Part shown: positions 43,283 to 52,656 of the stretch, piece after piece
How the letters are laid out: each line of letters begins with the position of its first letter
How positions within the stretch are numbered: the stretch's first letter is position 1
Origin: Peptoniphilus sp. ING2-D1G
GTDB lineage: Bacteria; Bacillota; Clostridia; Tissierellales; Peptoniphilaceae
DNA length: 64,000 bases
Direction of reading: 5' to 3'
Assembly: GCA_000952975.1 (NCBI GenBank)
Contig: LM997412.1
Span: 186,001 to 250,000 of the forward strand
Notes under the pieces: generated by a model
The model's database searches: none
The model's input: the letters and a program-made list of their open reading frames with translations, nothing else
Told to the model about the DNA's origin: nothing
Position numbers and translations under genes: made by a program

Positions 43283-44236
43283 ATGAGAAAAACTAATTTT
43301 AACGAGAAAGGTTCTTTTTACAAAGGGAATCTTCACTGTCATTCAACCAGGTCTGATGGACATTTGGAACCTGATGAACTTGTAGAAGCTTACAAAAATC
43401 AAGGTTATGATTTTTTAGCCATCACCGATCATAATATATTTAGTGATTTCAAAGAATTCAACTCCGATGATTTTATTCTTATTCCCGGTGTCGAGGCTAA
43501 TCCTACGATGCCTACAGGAGATTATAGAGCCTATCACTATGTTGTATTTCAGGGAGACCAAGAAAGAAAAAATCAGGCAACAAAACCTCAGTTTGTGCAC
43601 GGGGAAGTCTTAGATAGCCCTACAGTTAACAACGAAGAGGAGATGCAGAATTATGTTGATGACCTTCATACAAGAGGATACCATGTATGCTTTGCTCACC
43701 CTTTCTGGTCAAGAATAGAGTATGATGAAATTTTATATCTTAACAATCTCGATTCTGTAGAAATTTTTAATTTCTGCTCACAAATCAGTGAAAATATGGG
43801 AGAGTCAAATGTTTGTTGCGATGCACTTCTTCGAAATAACAAGAAATTATGGTTTTTGGCAGTTGATGATAATCACAATATCTTTCCCCTTTCTCATCAA
43901 CTTAATGATTCCTTCGGAGGATTCATAGTTGTTAAATCGGAGAAATTAAGTGTGGACGATATTGCCAAAAATATTGCCGAAGGGAGCTTTTACGCATCTC
44001 AAGGCCCGGAAATTAAAGATTTTTATGTAGAAGATGGAGAGATACATTTTAAATGTTCTCCTTGTGAAAAAATATATTTTAACGGTGATATAAGACAAAT
44101 ACACGCCTTTGTCAGTGATGGAAAAGAATTGTTAACTGAAGCATCTGCTCCCTTGCATAAAAATCAAAAATATGTGAGAGTTGAATGCTACGATACAGAA
44201 GGGAAAAAAGCCTATACAAATCCGATTTGGTTGTAA
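43283..44236 (+). CDS. PHP-domain metal-dependent phosphoesterase (CehA/McbA-like)
   Basis: A 317-residue protein with the PHP ligands HCHSTRSDGH (His18, His20), ITDHN (Asp49, His50), the Glu of IPGVEAN, HPFW and VDDNH. No signal peptide, so it acts in the cytoplasm after import. Located 15 bp after the binding-protein gene, it is the only enzyme of the operon and probably hydrolyses a phosphorylated or phosphodiester cargo of the transporter. The exact substrate is inferred only in this general sense. Confidence 0.88.
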   Translation: MRKTNFNEKGSFYKGNLHCHSTRSDGHLEPDELVEAYKNQGYDFLAITDHNIFSDFKEFNSDDFILIPGVEANPTMPTGDYRAYHYVVFQGDQERKNQATKPQFVHGEVLDSPTVNNEEEMQNYVDDLHTRGYHVCFAHPFWSRIEYDEILYLNNLDSVEIFNFCSQISENMGESNVCCDALLRNNKKLWFLAVDDNHNIFPLSHQLNDSFGGFIVVKSEKLSVDDIAKNIAEGSFYASQGPEIKDFYVEDGEIHFKCSPCEKIYFNGDIRQIHAFVSDGKELLTEASAPLHKNQKYVRVECYDTEGKKAYTNPIWL

Positions 44237-44260
44237 AAAAGGCTATTACTTTCAGATAAA

Positions 44261-44300
44261 ATGCCTCCTATTAGGATCTCCTGGTAGGGGGCATCTTTTA
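44261..44300 (+). terminator. Terminator of the ABC importer-PHP operon
   Basis: ATGCCTCCTA (44261-44270) pairs with TAGGGGGCAT (44285-44294), followed by CTTTT. Confidence 0.85.
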
Positions 44301-44399
44301 TGTGAAGCGGATGCCCTCCAGCTCTATAAAGTTACTAAAAATTTACTTTTATTTGTCCGACAGCAGTTATTTATTAAGCGTTTTTCGACTTAAAAATTG

Positions 44400-44850
44400 T
44401 TAATTTTTATGTTCTTTTACTGCTAAAATATCCGCAAAAAATATACTTATCAAAGTATATAAAAGCCATGATTTTCTGCTGAAGCTCACATATACGGGTT
44501 GCCAATCCGATGCAAATTTTTGTTTGTAATTTCTTAAACCTTTAAAAGAATAAAATTTGTCACTGAATGTATATATTAAAAATGCGAGTTTTTCTTGCAC
44601 AAAGCTGTTTTCGTTTATGCCTACATTGGATAGAAGAGCCATTCCTATGAAAAAAGGAATTATATAATAAAATAGCCTAAAAAGCATCAACCATGACAAG
44701 ACTTTTTCACTTTCAAGTCCCATGGCTGTAAAAGAAGTTAATGCCATAAGGTCAAAAGAGCCCAATCCACCAGGAATCATGGAGAGGAGTCCTACTAAGA
44801 CAGACGCGATATATACTGTAATGATGTCGGCTAAACCTATATCAACGCCA
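44400..44850 (-). pseudogene. MprF/LPG-synthase-like membrane protein, C-terminal remnant
   Basis: The frame retains the conserved C-terminal signature of flippase-like LPG synthase transmembrane domains: IASVLVGLLSMIPGGLGSFDLMALTSFTAMGLESEKVLSWLMLFRLFYYIIPFFIG, followed by ~75 residues of tail. The N-terminal helices (roughly 200 or more residues) are missing. Homology stops upstream of GVDIGLADIITVY, at about 44850. An open frame continues to an ATG at 44900, but those residues (KGIFQQLKYKYFF) look unrelated. This is a gene broken at the edge of the accessory island. Intact MprF-type proteins modify or flip phospholipids for resistance to cationic peptides. Confidence 0.7.
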
Positions 44851-44851
44851 T

Positions 44852-45943
44852 TATAACAGAAAAAATATTTATATTTCAGTTGCTGAAAGATTCCCTTCAT
44901 TTAATAACACAACAAACAAAGCAATTATTGATTTAGATACTATAAAGCGTGTTTCTTACATTGTTGTTGACCTAGATTACTGCAGATCTTCTGAATGGAG
45001 CCATGAAAAAGCAGAGCAAGTTTATAACGCATTAAAAACATTTAATGTATTTGATGATGTCCTTTGTCCTCATATAATACTTAATTCAGGTAGAGGGTTA
45101 CATCTGTTTTATTTAATAGAACCTGTCTATTTTTATAAAGACAAAATAAAAAAAGAAAAACAGATAAGTTTGTACCAAGATTGTGCAGCATATCTAAAAG
45201 AAAGTTTGTATGAAAAAATCTCTGAATTAAAAGTCGCAGATGTCTATGCATTAAAAAACATTGATTTAGATAAAAACGTTGGATCAAATATATTACAAAT
45301 TATAAGATTACCCTTATCTTATAATAGCTCAGCTAAAGCAAGGGGGACTCTAATAGGAATTAACGATTTTTCTAGATATTATCTTGGTTTATGGATAAAT
45401 GAACTAAAGCCAGAGAAAGATATAAATAAAAGCAACTATATCCATAAAGCAAACATCGAAAAATTAAGCTTAAAAAGAATTGCTGATTATAAAACATTAA
45501 TTAAAATAAGGAAGGAAAATAATACACTTGTAGGTAGTAGAGATAAAATAATGATTCAGGCAGCTTGGACAATTGTTAATGGAGACCTATCTAAAGATGT
45601 TTTATATGAAATCGGAAGTTTAATTGGCGGAGGATTCGAAAAAGAGAGGTATATAGAATCGAAATGGAGGAGTGCTATAAGAAATGTAGCTTCTAAATTC
45701 AAGAAATTATCAAACAAGAAAATCATGGAATGGTTAGATATTTCAGAAGAAGAAAGTCAGTTTATGTCATATCTCAGACCTTATACTAAAAAAGAAGTCA
45801 TAGCTCAACAAAAAAGAGAAGAAAAAGAAAAACTAATTTTAGCAGTTAAAGAATATTATCATGAGAATGGGAATATATCTGAAACTGCGAGGAAGTTTAG
45901 GTTGTCAAGGAGTACAGTTAGGAAATACATTAAACTTGAGTAA
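44852..45943 (+). pseudogene. Mobile-element primase/replication protein, 5'-truncated
   Basis: An open frame of ~363 codons with no ATG, GTG or TTG until 45170, so the beginning has been lost. Visible parts are YISVAERF, VVDLDYCRSSEWSHEKAEQV and HIILNSGRGLHLFYLIEPV, the spaced acidic and SGRG/H motifs of archaeo-eukaryotic-type (PrimPol) primases of integrative elements and plasmids. The C-terminus ends in a helix-turn-helix, NISETARKFRLSRSTVRKYIKLE. It abuts the MprF remnant, both genes pointing away from the joint and both without 5' ends. It is the only mobile-element gene left in the island. Confidence 0.65.
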
Positions 45944-45957
45944 GTAAGGATTTATAA

Positions 45958-45991
45958 AAGCAGTAAATATTTCTATACATATTTACTGCTT
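45958..45991. terminator. Bidirectional terminator between primase remnant and CBASS effector
   Basis: AAGCAGTAAATA pairs perfectly with TATTTACTGCTT around a 10-nt loop. It serves the two convergent genes and touches the effector's stop codon. Confidence 0.85.
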
Positions 45992-46988
45992 ATACTTTTA
46001 TAAATTTACAAAAAATTCTTGATTGTCCCTTTTTTTTAATTAACTTATCTGTATTTTCAGTCAGTATTTTCCAAGTATGATTGGCTATATTATCTTGTAA
46101 ATTCTCGGTTCCAATTTCCATACCTTGACTTTTTATCTGTAAACTATTAGCAAAAATATACTTATCTGATTTATTGATTGACATTTTTTTCAAATACTCC
46201 TCTTGCTTTTCAGATAGCTCTAACTCTACTATATCAGCTAAAAGCAATTCATAAGGTTTAAATGATGTTCTAATAATTTCAGTCATATGTCGACCTATAT
46301 ATCTATATTTTATCTCTTCAAAAATAATTTTATCTAGTATGTCTGTCTTTATTAATTCTTCTGTAAACTCTCTTGATAAATCTGTTATATTCTCTCTTGA
46401 TTTAGTGTCATTAAATCTCTTAACAAAATCTCTTAAATATTTATTTTTTATATTTAATCTGTAATCATTTCTTGTTGTTTCATTTACTGGTATACAATCA
46501 TCATCTTCTGCAGCGAATTCATCATCTAAATATTTTCTCTCTTCATCCTCAAACTTATAAGCCCCACCAACAGGTTGAAATTTTCCTGTTCTGGAATTAG
46601 GTACTAACAAGTATTTTCCATCTACCTTGATTCTAAACAAATAAGCAAAAGATATTCTTACCTTAGTATCTTTTTTAAGCAATCCACTTCTTTGCAATTG
46701 CCTCTGGGAGGCCTTCCACTCCTCATTGTCTTGCAAATTTTGTATTGAAGGCCATAATTTAGTAAAAAGTATACCAATTATACCGAAGAATGCTTTAGGA
46801 ATCATTTCCTTAAGACCTGGGTAATTCATAAAAAGTCTAGGCGTTATTGCTATTAAATTATTCTGATTGTAGAAATCCATTTTTGCACCAAAATAAACCA
46901 TGATAACAAATAATAAGATTGTTGCTACAGATTTTATTCGATTCCATTTATCATATTTAAAAAATATATTGAACGATTTACTATTCAT
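45990..46988 (-). CDS. cap16: CBASS effector: two membrane helices plus SMODS-associated Nudix domain (Cap16-like)
   Basis: A 332-residue protein. Two hydrophobic helices lie at about 20-36 and 65-80. A Nudix-like domain begins at ISFAYLFRIKVDGKYLLVPNSRTGKFQPVGGAYKFED (112-148) and includes REFTEEL (206-212), the core of a Nudix box lacking the preceding Gly and Glu spacing. This is the architecture of SMODS-associated Nudix effectors, which sense a cyclic nucleotide and damage the membrane. The start overlaps the stop of the CD-NTase gene in TAATG, so the two are produced together. A role in abortive antiphage defence is inferred from this pairing. Confidence 0.8.
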   Translation of the reverse strand: MNSKSFNIFFKYDKWNRIKSVATILLFVIMVYFGAKMDFYNQNNLIAITPRLFMNYPGLKEMIPKAFFGIIGILFTKLWPSIQNLQDNEEWKASQRQLQRSGLLKKDTKVRISFAYLFRIKVDGKYLLVPNSRTGKFQPVGGAYKFEDEERKYLDDEFAAEDDDCIPVNETTRNDYRLNIKNKYLRDFVKRFNDTKSRENITDLSREFTEELIKTDILDKIIFEEIKYRYIGRHMTEIIRTSFKPYELLLADIVELELSEKQEEYLKKMSINKSDKYIFANSLQIKSQGMEIGTENLQDNIANHTWKILTENTDKLIKKKGQSRIFCKFIKV

Positions 46989-48331
46989 TACTTATCTCCT
47001 ATTGGTATATCAACGCGATCTATTGCAACACATACACCATTCTTAATTAAATAGCACTCTATATAATGTGGTCCATAGAAATCGGATGTTTCTTTTATCT
47101 TTTTGCCCCTATCCTCTATTTGTCCACGAATCATATCTCTTTCCTCTGCTACATTACCAACATTTTTTACTTTCCATAGAATTTTATAATCTGGCGGACA
47201 ATTAGTTGTTTTAATTGAGCATCTTATATCAAAATTATGTGGCAATAAAGAAAAGAATTCTTTTAAATATCTAATGATTGGCATTGTTCTAAAACCATCT
47301 TTTTCTATCTCACAGTCAATCTGAAGGTTATATTTTAAATCAATAGGGTACATATCTTCAATAAACTCTTCCGTGTCTTTATATATATAGTTTTCCACTT
47401 TTAAACTTTCTCCTAAGTTTTCCAAATAACTATTATTGAAAAATTCTCCCCAGGTTTCTAGAGCATCTTTTTTACTACAATCGTTAAATAAAACATCTAA
47501 TTTATTAAGTTCAGTATTTAAACGATTTTTCCAGTTTCGCATATTTGTATAATCAGATTCTCTGTATACTAATGCTCTTCCATTATCTACTGGTGCTTCT
47601 ACTTCTAGTTTATAAAGTAATCTATTATAAATATTCTTCATTGTATAATAAAAAATCTCATCTATTCTATCGTATTCATCGGCTAACTCTTCTTCGCAGA
47701 GCACAGTTTGAATTAAACCACTTGGCATATTTTTCCATGATTTTCTTGATCTAGTAAACATCTTTGATAGTCTTACAACTTTTCTTAATTTACCATCACT
47801 ACTTTTATTTTTTTCGTCAAACCACTCTTCGATTGCTCTTATATCCCTGATCGACCAATCTGCACCAGCATGTTCATAAATGAAATTTTCATCTTCATCA
47901 TTTTCCTTGTATCTTTTGAATACTGCAAAATCAACATGATATCCTGTAGAATATTTTATTCTAACACACCCAGTTTTAACTTCAGGTTCTTCTGAAAATT
48001 GTGCTGTTTCTTTTTTTAATGCATTTGCCACTATATTTCTTGTTGACTCTGGACCTTTGTCTTTTAAATCATTTTCATCAAATACAATAGCTACATCAAT
48101 ATCATAGTTATTTTCATCATTTTGAACCACTGTATGCATAGACATGCTGCCTTGTATTAAATCTTCTTCAATATTATACGAGGCATTATTTTCTTGATTA
48201 TATTTTTCTAAACCTTCTTTTAATCTTTTAATATTTTTTCTTCTACTATCCCATAGTTTATCTTTATCTTTCTTTGGTAGAACAACTTTTTCATTATAGA
48301 ACTTATTTAATTCTGCTGAACAGTCAAGCAT
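46988..48331 (-). CDS. cdnT: CBASS CD-NTase (SMODS) with AGS-C sensor domain
   Basis: A 447-residue cGAS/DncV-like nucleotidyltransferase. GS at 61-62 (LIQGSMSMHT) is followed by YDIDVAIVF with Asp77 and Asp79 and the third carboxylate at Asp134 (YHVDFAVF), so the catalytic triad is complete. The C-terminal ~67 residues (WKVKNVGNVAEERDMIRGQI, TSDFYGPHYIECYLI, DRVDIPIG) match the AGS-C domain (adenylyl/guanylyl and SMODS C-terminal sensor). It makes a cyclic oligonucleotide on infection; which one cannot be read from the sequence. GGAGAGG precedes the start, 46 bp after hsdR with no terminator. No Cap2/Cap3 or HORMA/TRIP13 genes are present, so this is a two-gene (type I) CBASS. Confidence 0.88.
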   Translation of the reverse strand: MLDCSAELNKFYNEKVVLPKKDKDKLWDSRRKNIKRLKEGLEKYNQENNASYNIEEDLIQGSMSMHTVVQNDENNYDIDVAIVFDENDLKDKGPESTRNIVANALKKETAQFSEEPEVKTGCVRIKYSTGYHVDFAVFKRYKENDEDENFIYEHAGADWSIRDIRAIEEWFDEKNKSSDGKLRKVVRLSKMFTRSRKSWKNMPSGLIQTVLCEEELADEYDRIDEIFYYTMKNIYNRLLYKLEVEAPVDNGRALVYRESDYTNMRNWKNRLNTELNKLDVLFNDCSKKDALETWGEFFNNSYLENLGESLKVENYIYKDTEEFIEDMYPIDLKYNLQIDCEIEKDGFRTMPIIRYLKEFFSLLPHNFDIRCSIKTTNCPPDYKILWKVKNVGNVAEERDMIRGQIEDRGKKIKETSDFYGPHYIECYLIKNGVCVAIDRVDIPIGDK

Positions 48332-48377
48332 ACAAACTCCTCTCCAAATCTCTCACAATAATGCGAGTTAGCTCTTT

Positions 48378-51290
48378 CTATTTACTTATTACCGTCATTA
48401 TCTCTTCAAAAACCGAATCAGATAACCACTTTTTGAACTGTTGATTAGAAGTAAATTGCAAGAATAACTCCATGTTATCCTTCATAATAGCTCTCATTAC
48501 ATCTGCTAATACATTTTCATATTCTATTTTTACATTTCCTTTATCTGAGTTTTTAATTGCATTTATAATTCTTTCATCTTTAGCTACCATATCAGGAAGT
48601 TCTTTTATTTGCCTTGCTACATTATCCTTATCATTCCAATCAATATTACCAAAAATATCATTGAAGTTGGCAATAATGATATCTAATGATTCCATTTCAG
48701 GTTCAAACGGTCTTGCAGTTCCAGCTTGATTTGAAGAAGTTTCTCCATCTTCATTTTCTAGAGCTATATTAAGTTCATTTTGTTTTTCAAGTCTATAAGA
48801 TTCTAAGTCAATTGACTCTAATATTTCATTTATTCCTTCATCATCCCTAGGTGTTGGCAAGCGATGGACAAGCAATTCAAAAAATATTGATTTTTTAGCC
48901 CATTCAATTTGACCAATAGGTAAAATTGCTGATAGAAAGTTATAAGTTCGTATGAAGGACTTAACCCCAGATTTAAACTCAACTTGATCTTCCTCATCTA
49001 AACCCTTATATCTTTCAACACAAGTATCCATAATAGGATCAATAAATTCTCTTGATTTATTTTCAAAGAACATATCTATGACTCTATCAACCTCATCTTC
49101 TTCGTAAACATTTAAATAATCAAGCTTTCCTAGTATTTCATACAATTTATTTGGATCTGTTCCTTCAATAAGCTTAGTTTCCTTGTAGAACGGCTGAAAA
49201 GCATCTTTTATATCATCTGCATCATTTGCAAAATCAAGTACGCAAGTATCTATTTTATTTTCACAGCATCTATTAAGCCTGGAGAGAGTCTGAACAGCCT
49301 TTACATCGTTTAAAATTTTATCTACATACATTGTATGAAGAAGCGGCTCATCATATCCTGTTTGATATTTATCTGCAACAATTAAAAACTTGTATTCATC
49401 TTTCTTAAAAACTTCTGGAGTTTCCTTATCGGAAAATTCATTTAATAAGCTCTCGGTAACTTTTTTCCCTTTATACTCTTTTTCCCCAGAAAAAGCTACA
49501 AGTGCCTTAAATGGACTTTTGTAAGCATTCAAGATATCATTTATGGCAAAATAATACTCAATTGCTCTAAGTATAGATGAAGTTACAACCATAGCCTTGG
49601 CTTTACCATTTATCTTCTTAGAAGAATTATTAATAAAATGATTAACTATTTCTTCGGATTTTTGCCTAATTGGGAACTCCTGTCCTTCAACAAAATTTCT
49701 AATCTTCCTGCTAGCCTTTTTAGACTCAAAAAGGGGATTGTCTTCTACGGTTTTATATACTTTATAGTAATTTCCATAAGTTGTGTAATTTTTTAATACA
49801 TCAAGAATAAACCCTTCTTCTATTGCCTGCTTCATAGAGTAAAGGTCAAAAACAGAACCAAACATCTCTATGGTCTTTGCTTTAGGTGTTGCAGTAAAAG
49901 CAAAATAAGATGCATTTTCTGGCATTTTTCTAGCCTCAATAATTGCATTGATGTAGTCTTCACTATCCATGTCATCTGTAACTTTATAATTGCCTGAAAT
50001 TGCAGTAGAAAGAGATGCCGCAGCTTTGCCCGATTGAGAAGAGTGGGCTTCGTCAATAATAACAGCAAAATTTTTCCCTTTCATTTTCGTTCCAATAGTT
50101 TCAATAATATAAGGGAACTTTTGTACAGTAGTAGTGATTATTTTCTTGCCATCTACTAGGAGTTTTTCTAATTCTTTTGATGAATCAGAATGAGCAAAGT
50201 TTGAAGAAACAGAAATAAAGCTTCTTATATTATCGGAAATTTGTTTGTCCAAATTCTTCCTATCAGTAACAACAATGACCGAATCAAAAAGCTTTTTGTA
50301 GTCTTTTTCTGCTTCTACCAATCTATAAGCTAGCCATGTTATTGAATTTGACTTACCACTACCTGCTGAATGTTGAATTAAATACCTACCACCTACACTG
50401 TTTTTCTCTACATCCTCTACCAGTCTAGTAACTACTCTATATTGGTGAAATCTTGGAAAAATTAAAGTTTCTTTTGTTTTCTTTGTTTTTGTATCTTTTT
50501 TCCTTTGTATATAAACAAACTGAGTAATTAAAGAACGAAGAGTCTTTTTAGAAAGAAAGTCCTTCCAAAGATAATCTGTCATCGTCCCTTCGCCAATAGG
50601 ATTTCCAGCACCACCGTCTCCATTGCCCTTATTAAAGGGCATAAAGAAAGTATCTTTGTCATTAAGTTTTGTAGTAAAGGAAACATAGTTTTCGTCTACT
50701 GCAAAATGAGCAAAGCATCTCTTAAACATGAAGAGAGGCTCCCTCGAATCCCTGTCATTTTTATATTGGTCTTCTGCGTCCTTACAGGTCCAACCTGTCC
50801 CGGACATTCTCGACTTTAATTCCATCGTTATAATGGGAAGTCCATTTATAAATACACATACATCAAGCTCAAGACCAGGATTTGCTTCCGAATAAGTTAG
50901 CTGATTTGTAACAGAAAAAATATTAGAATTAAACTCATCAAAAGAAGAAGGCCTTTTCTTATCAAGGGCGTGGTAAAAGAAAATCACGCCCGTTGGATAC
51001 ATCTTGACCCCTTCTTTTAATACATGGGCGATGCCGTCACGAATTAGAGCAGATGAAAGGTTATTTAAAAATTTTTGTCTACCTAAGTCAGTATCTAGTC
51101 TATGGTTGTGATATGCCGTAGGCTGGGTCTTTTCTATAAAAGAAAATAGTCTTTTCTCATCAATAGCATACTTTTTGTTATAAGAAAGCTTCATCTCACT
51201 TGGCTTTACATAGTCATATCCAATAGTTTGCAAATATTCTATTATTTGACTCTCAAGAGCTGATTCTGCCTTTTCTGTGCGAATACCCAT
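48378..51290 (-). CDS. hsdR: Type I restriction enzyme, R subunit
   Basis: A 970-residue translocase-nuclease. The N-terminal PD-(D/E)xK nuclease includes GLELDVCVFINGLPIITMELKSRM. The helicase core has Walker A HSAGSGKSNSITWLAYRL, Walker B VIIDEAHSSQSG, SAT-like FAFTATPK and motif VI region VQTLSRLNRCC. ATG 51290 (GIRTEKAESALESQIIEYL) is chosen because GGAG lies just upstream and the hsdS stop is 1 bp away; a longer frame to 51323 lies wholly within hsdS. The subunit cleaves unmodified DNA after translocation. Confidence 0.95.
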   Translation of the reverse strand: MGIRTEKAESALESQIIEYLQTIGYDYVKPSEMKLSYNKKYAIDEKRLFSFIEKTQPTAYHNHRLDTDLGRQKFLNNLSSALIRDGIAHVLKEGVKMYPTGVIFFYHALDKKRPSSFDEFNSNIFSVTNQLTYSEANPGLELDVCVFINGLPIITMELKSRMSGTGWTCKDAEDQYKNDRDSREPLFMFKRCFAHFAVDENYVSFTTKLNDKDTFFMPFNKGNGDGGAGNPIGEGTMTDYLWKDFLSKKTLRSLITQFVYIQRKKDTKTKKTKETLIFPRFHQYRVVTRLVEDVEKNSVGGRYLIQHSAGSGKSNSITWLAYRLVEAEKDYKKLFDSVIVVTDRKNLDKQISDNIRSFISVSSNFAHSDSSKELEKLLVDGKKIITTTVQKFPYIIETIGTKMKGKNFAVIIDEAHSSQSGKAAASLSTAISGNYKVTDDMDSEDYINAIIEARKMPENASYFAFTATPKAKTIEMFGSVFDLYSMKQAIEEGFILDVLKNYTTYGNYYKVYKTVEDNPLFESKKASRKIRNFVEGQEFPIRQKSEEIVNHFINNSSKKINGKAKAMVVTSSILRAIEYYFAINDILNAYKSPFKALVAFSGEKEYKGKKVTESLLNEFSDKETPEVFKKDEYKFLIVADKYQTGYDEPLLHTMYVDKILNDVKAVQTLSRLNRCCENKIDTCVLDFANDADDIKDAFQPFYKETKLIEGTDPNKLYEILGKLDYLNVYEEDEVDRVIDMFFENKSREFIDPIMDTCVERYKGLDEEDQVEFKSGVKSFIRTYNFLSAILPIGQIEWAKKSIFFELLVHRLPTPRDDEGINEILESIDLESYRLEKQNELNIALENEDGETSSNQAGTARPFEPEMESLDIIIANFNDIFGNIDWNDKDNVARQIKELPDMVAKDERIINAIKNSDKGNVKIEYENVLADVMRAIMKDNMELFLQFTSNQQFKKWLSDSVFEEIMTVISK

Positions 51291-51291
51291 A

Positions 51292-52656
51292 TTACACTCC
51301 CTCTTCAATTTCTTCTTCATCATAATTTATATATATGTTTTCATCTTTTTTACACTTTGGAATTTCTATATTGCTAACATCGATTTTCCCTGTAACCACA
51401 TCTGATATAATGGATTTTTTTACAAGTTCAAGTAATTTTAGTCTCTCTTCTGATATTTTTATTGTTTGTTTATTGATTCTTATATATTCACTTAACTTTT
51501 CCACAATAGAATCCTGTTCTGTTTTAGGTGGTAATAAAATATCAATATTACCCAATACATTCCAACTTCTAAAATCGCTAGTATTTTGTCTTACTCCATT
51601 TGAATAGGGCTTATACATACCCATGAAAGCTAATAACCTCAAATAATAAACGATGTACTCATTATTTTGTTTAGATTCACAAACGTGAACTACTCTTGTA
51701 CATTTCCCATTATGATTAGAAATGCATATTGCTCCATGCCATGTATCCATCCCATGTATCATTATTTGATCTTTTTCTACTTTTTGATAATAACGATTAT
51801 CCTCTGAACTAAGTCCAATCTTTTTTTCTCCCCTATAGAATGAATAACCATGATTTGAACAAATAACAATCTCATCATCTTTATTAGCATCAATTTCAAT
51901 TTTGTTTAATACTTTTTTTAGCTTAACAACTTTCCAATTTGAAGGAATTCCATCTACAAATTTCTTGTCTGTAAAATTCATAGATTTATTTTTTAATTTA
52001 CCTAAAATTAAATCCTTATGCGCTGATTTAATTGATTTCTTTATAATTTTAATTTTTTTATTTTCATTTTCAATTAACCTATCAATATAATTAATTTTCC
52101 AATCTAAAAATTTTGCAATTTGCTCTTGATCTTCTTTTGGCGGGATTGGTATTTTCAAAGTTTTTAATGTATCCCATGATATCCTCATTCTAACAGTAGT
52201 TAAGTTCCCACTTTCTGATTCATTCATCATAATGCCTTTGCCTAAACCAACCATACCTCTTTGGAAGTCATAATTTCTAAAAAGATACTCCATATAATAT
52301 TTGTTGTTGTATTTATTAGTAACTAATGGATAATATACAGGACTAACGGCACCAAAATAATTAGATATTCCTACTGCACCAGCAACAACATTCATACAAT
52401 TTACTAGAATATCCCCTTGATAGCAAAGATTATATTTAGTTAAATCTGACTTTGGTTTATTTCCGCCTTTTTCCTTTTTTTCCGAATAAGGAGTAACCCC
52501 ATATTTTGCACTTAATGATAGAACTTCTCCTGTTTTTATAGGATCATTCTTTTCTTTTCTAATATCAAATACACTAGCTATTCGTTGAATCTTCCAATGA
52601 CTTGGCACTTCATCAAGCCATGGTATATCCACCTTTTTGTATTCCCTATATCTCAT
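51292..52656 (-). CDS. hsdS: Type I restriction enzyme, specificity subunit
   Basis: A 454-residue protein with two target-recognition domains, each followed by a coiled-coil spacer. TRD1 begins KVDIPWLDEVPSHWKIQRI and ends IPPKEDQEQIAKFLDWKINYIDRLIENENKKI. TRD2 starts VDGIPSNWKVVKLKKVLNKI and ends LLPPKTEQDSIVEKLSEYI. The repeated PSHWK/PSNWK and PP-K-Q segments are typical. It sets the bipartite recognition site, which cannot be predicted here. It overlaps hsdM by 11 bp. Confidence 0.95.
   Translation of the reverse strand: MRYREYKKVDIPWLDEVPSHWKIQRIASVFDIRKEKNDPIKTGEVLSLSAKYGVTPYSEKKEKGGNKPKSDLTKYNLCYQGDILVNCMNVVAGAVGISNYFGAVSPVYYPLVTNKYNNKYYMEYLFRNYDFQRGMVGLGKGIMMNESESGNLTTVRMRISWDTLKTLKIPIPPKEDQEQIAKFLDWKINYIDRLIENENKKIKIIKKSIKSAHKDLILGKLKNKSMNFTDKKFVDGIPSNWKVVKLKKVLNKIEIDANKDDEIVICSNHGYSFYRGEKKIGLSSEDNRYYQKVEKDQIMIHGMDTWHGAICISNHNGKCTRVVHVCESKQNNEYIVYYLRLLAFMGMYKPYSNGVRQNTSDFRSWNVLGNIDILLPPKTEQDSIVEKLSEYIRINKQTIKISEERLKLLELVKKSIISDVVTGKIDVSNIEIPKCKKDENIYINYDEEEIEEGV

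Noticed and set aside
44851-44900. N-terminal residues of an apparent complete 166-residue membrane protein starting at 44900 (minus)
   Set aside because: The ATG has no ribosome binding site, and the residues before GVDIGLADI do not fit the flippase family. They are antisense to the primase remnant.
45170-45943. A complete 257-residue gene starting at TTG 45170
   Set aside because: The same frame is open and clearly homologous to primase for another ~105 codons upstream, so 45170 is an internal codon of a truncated gene.
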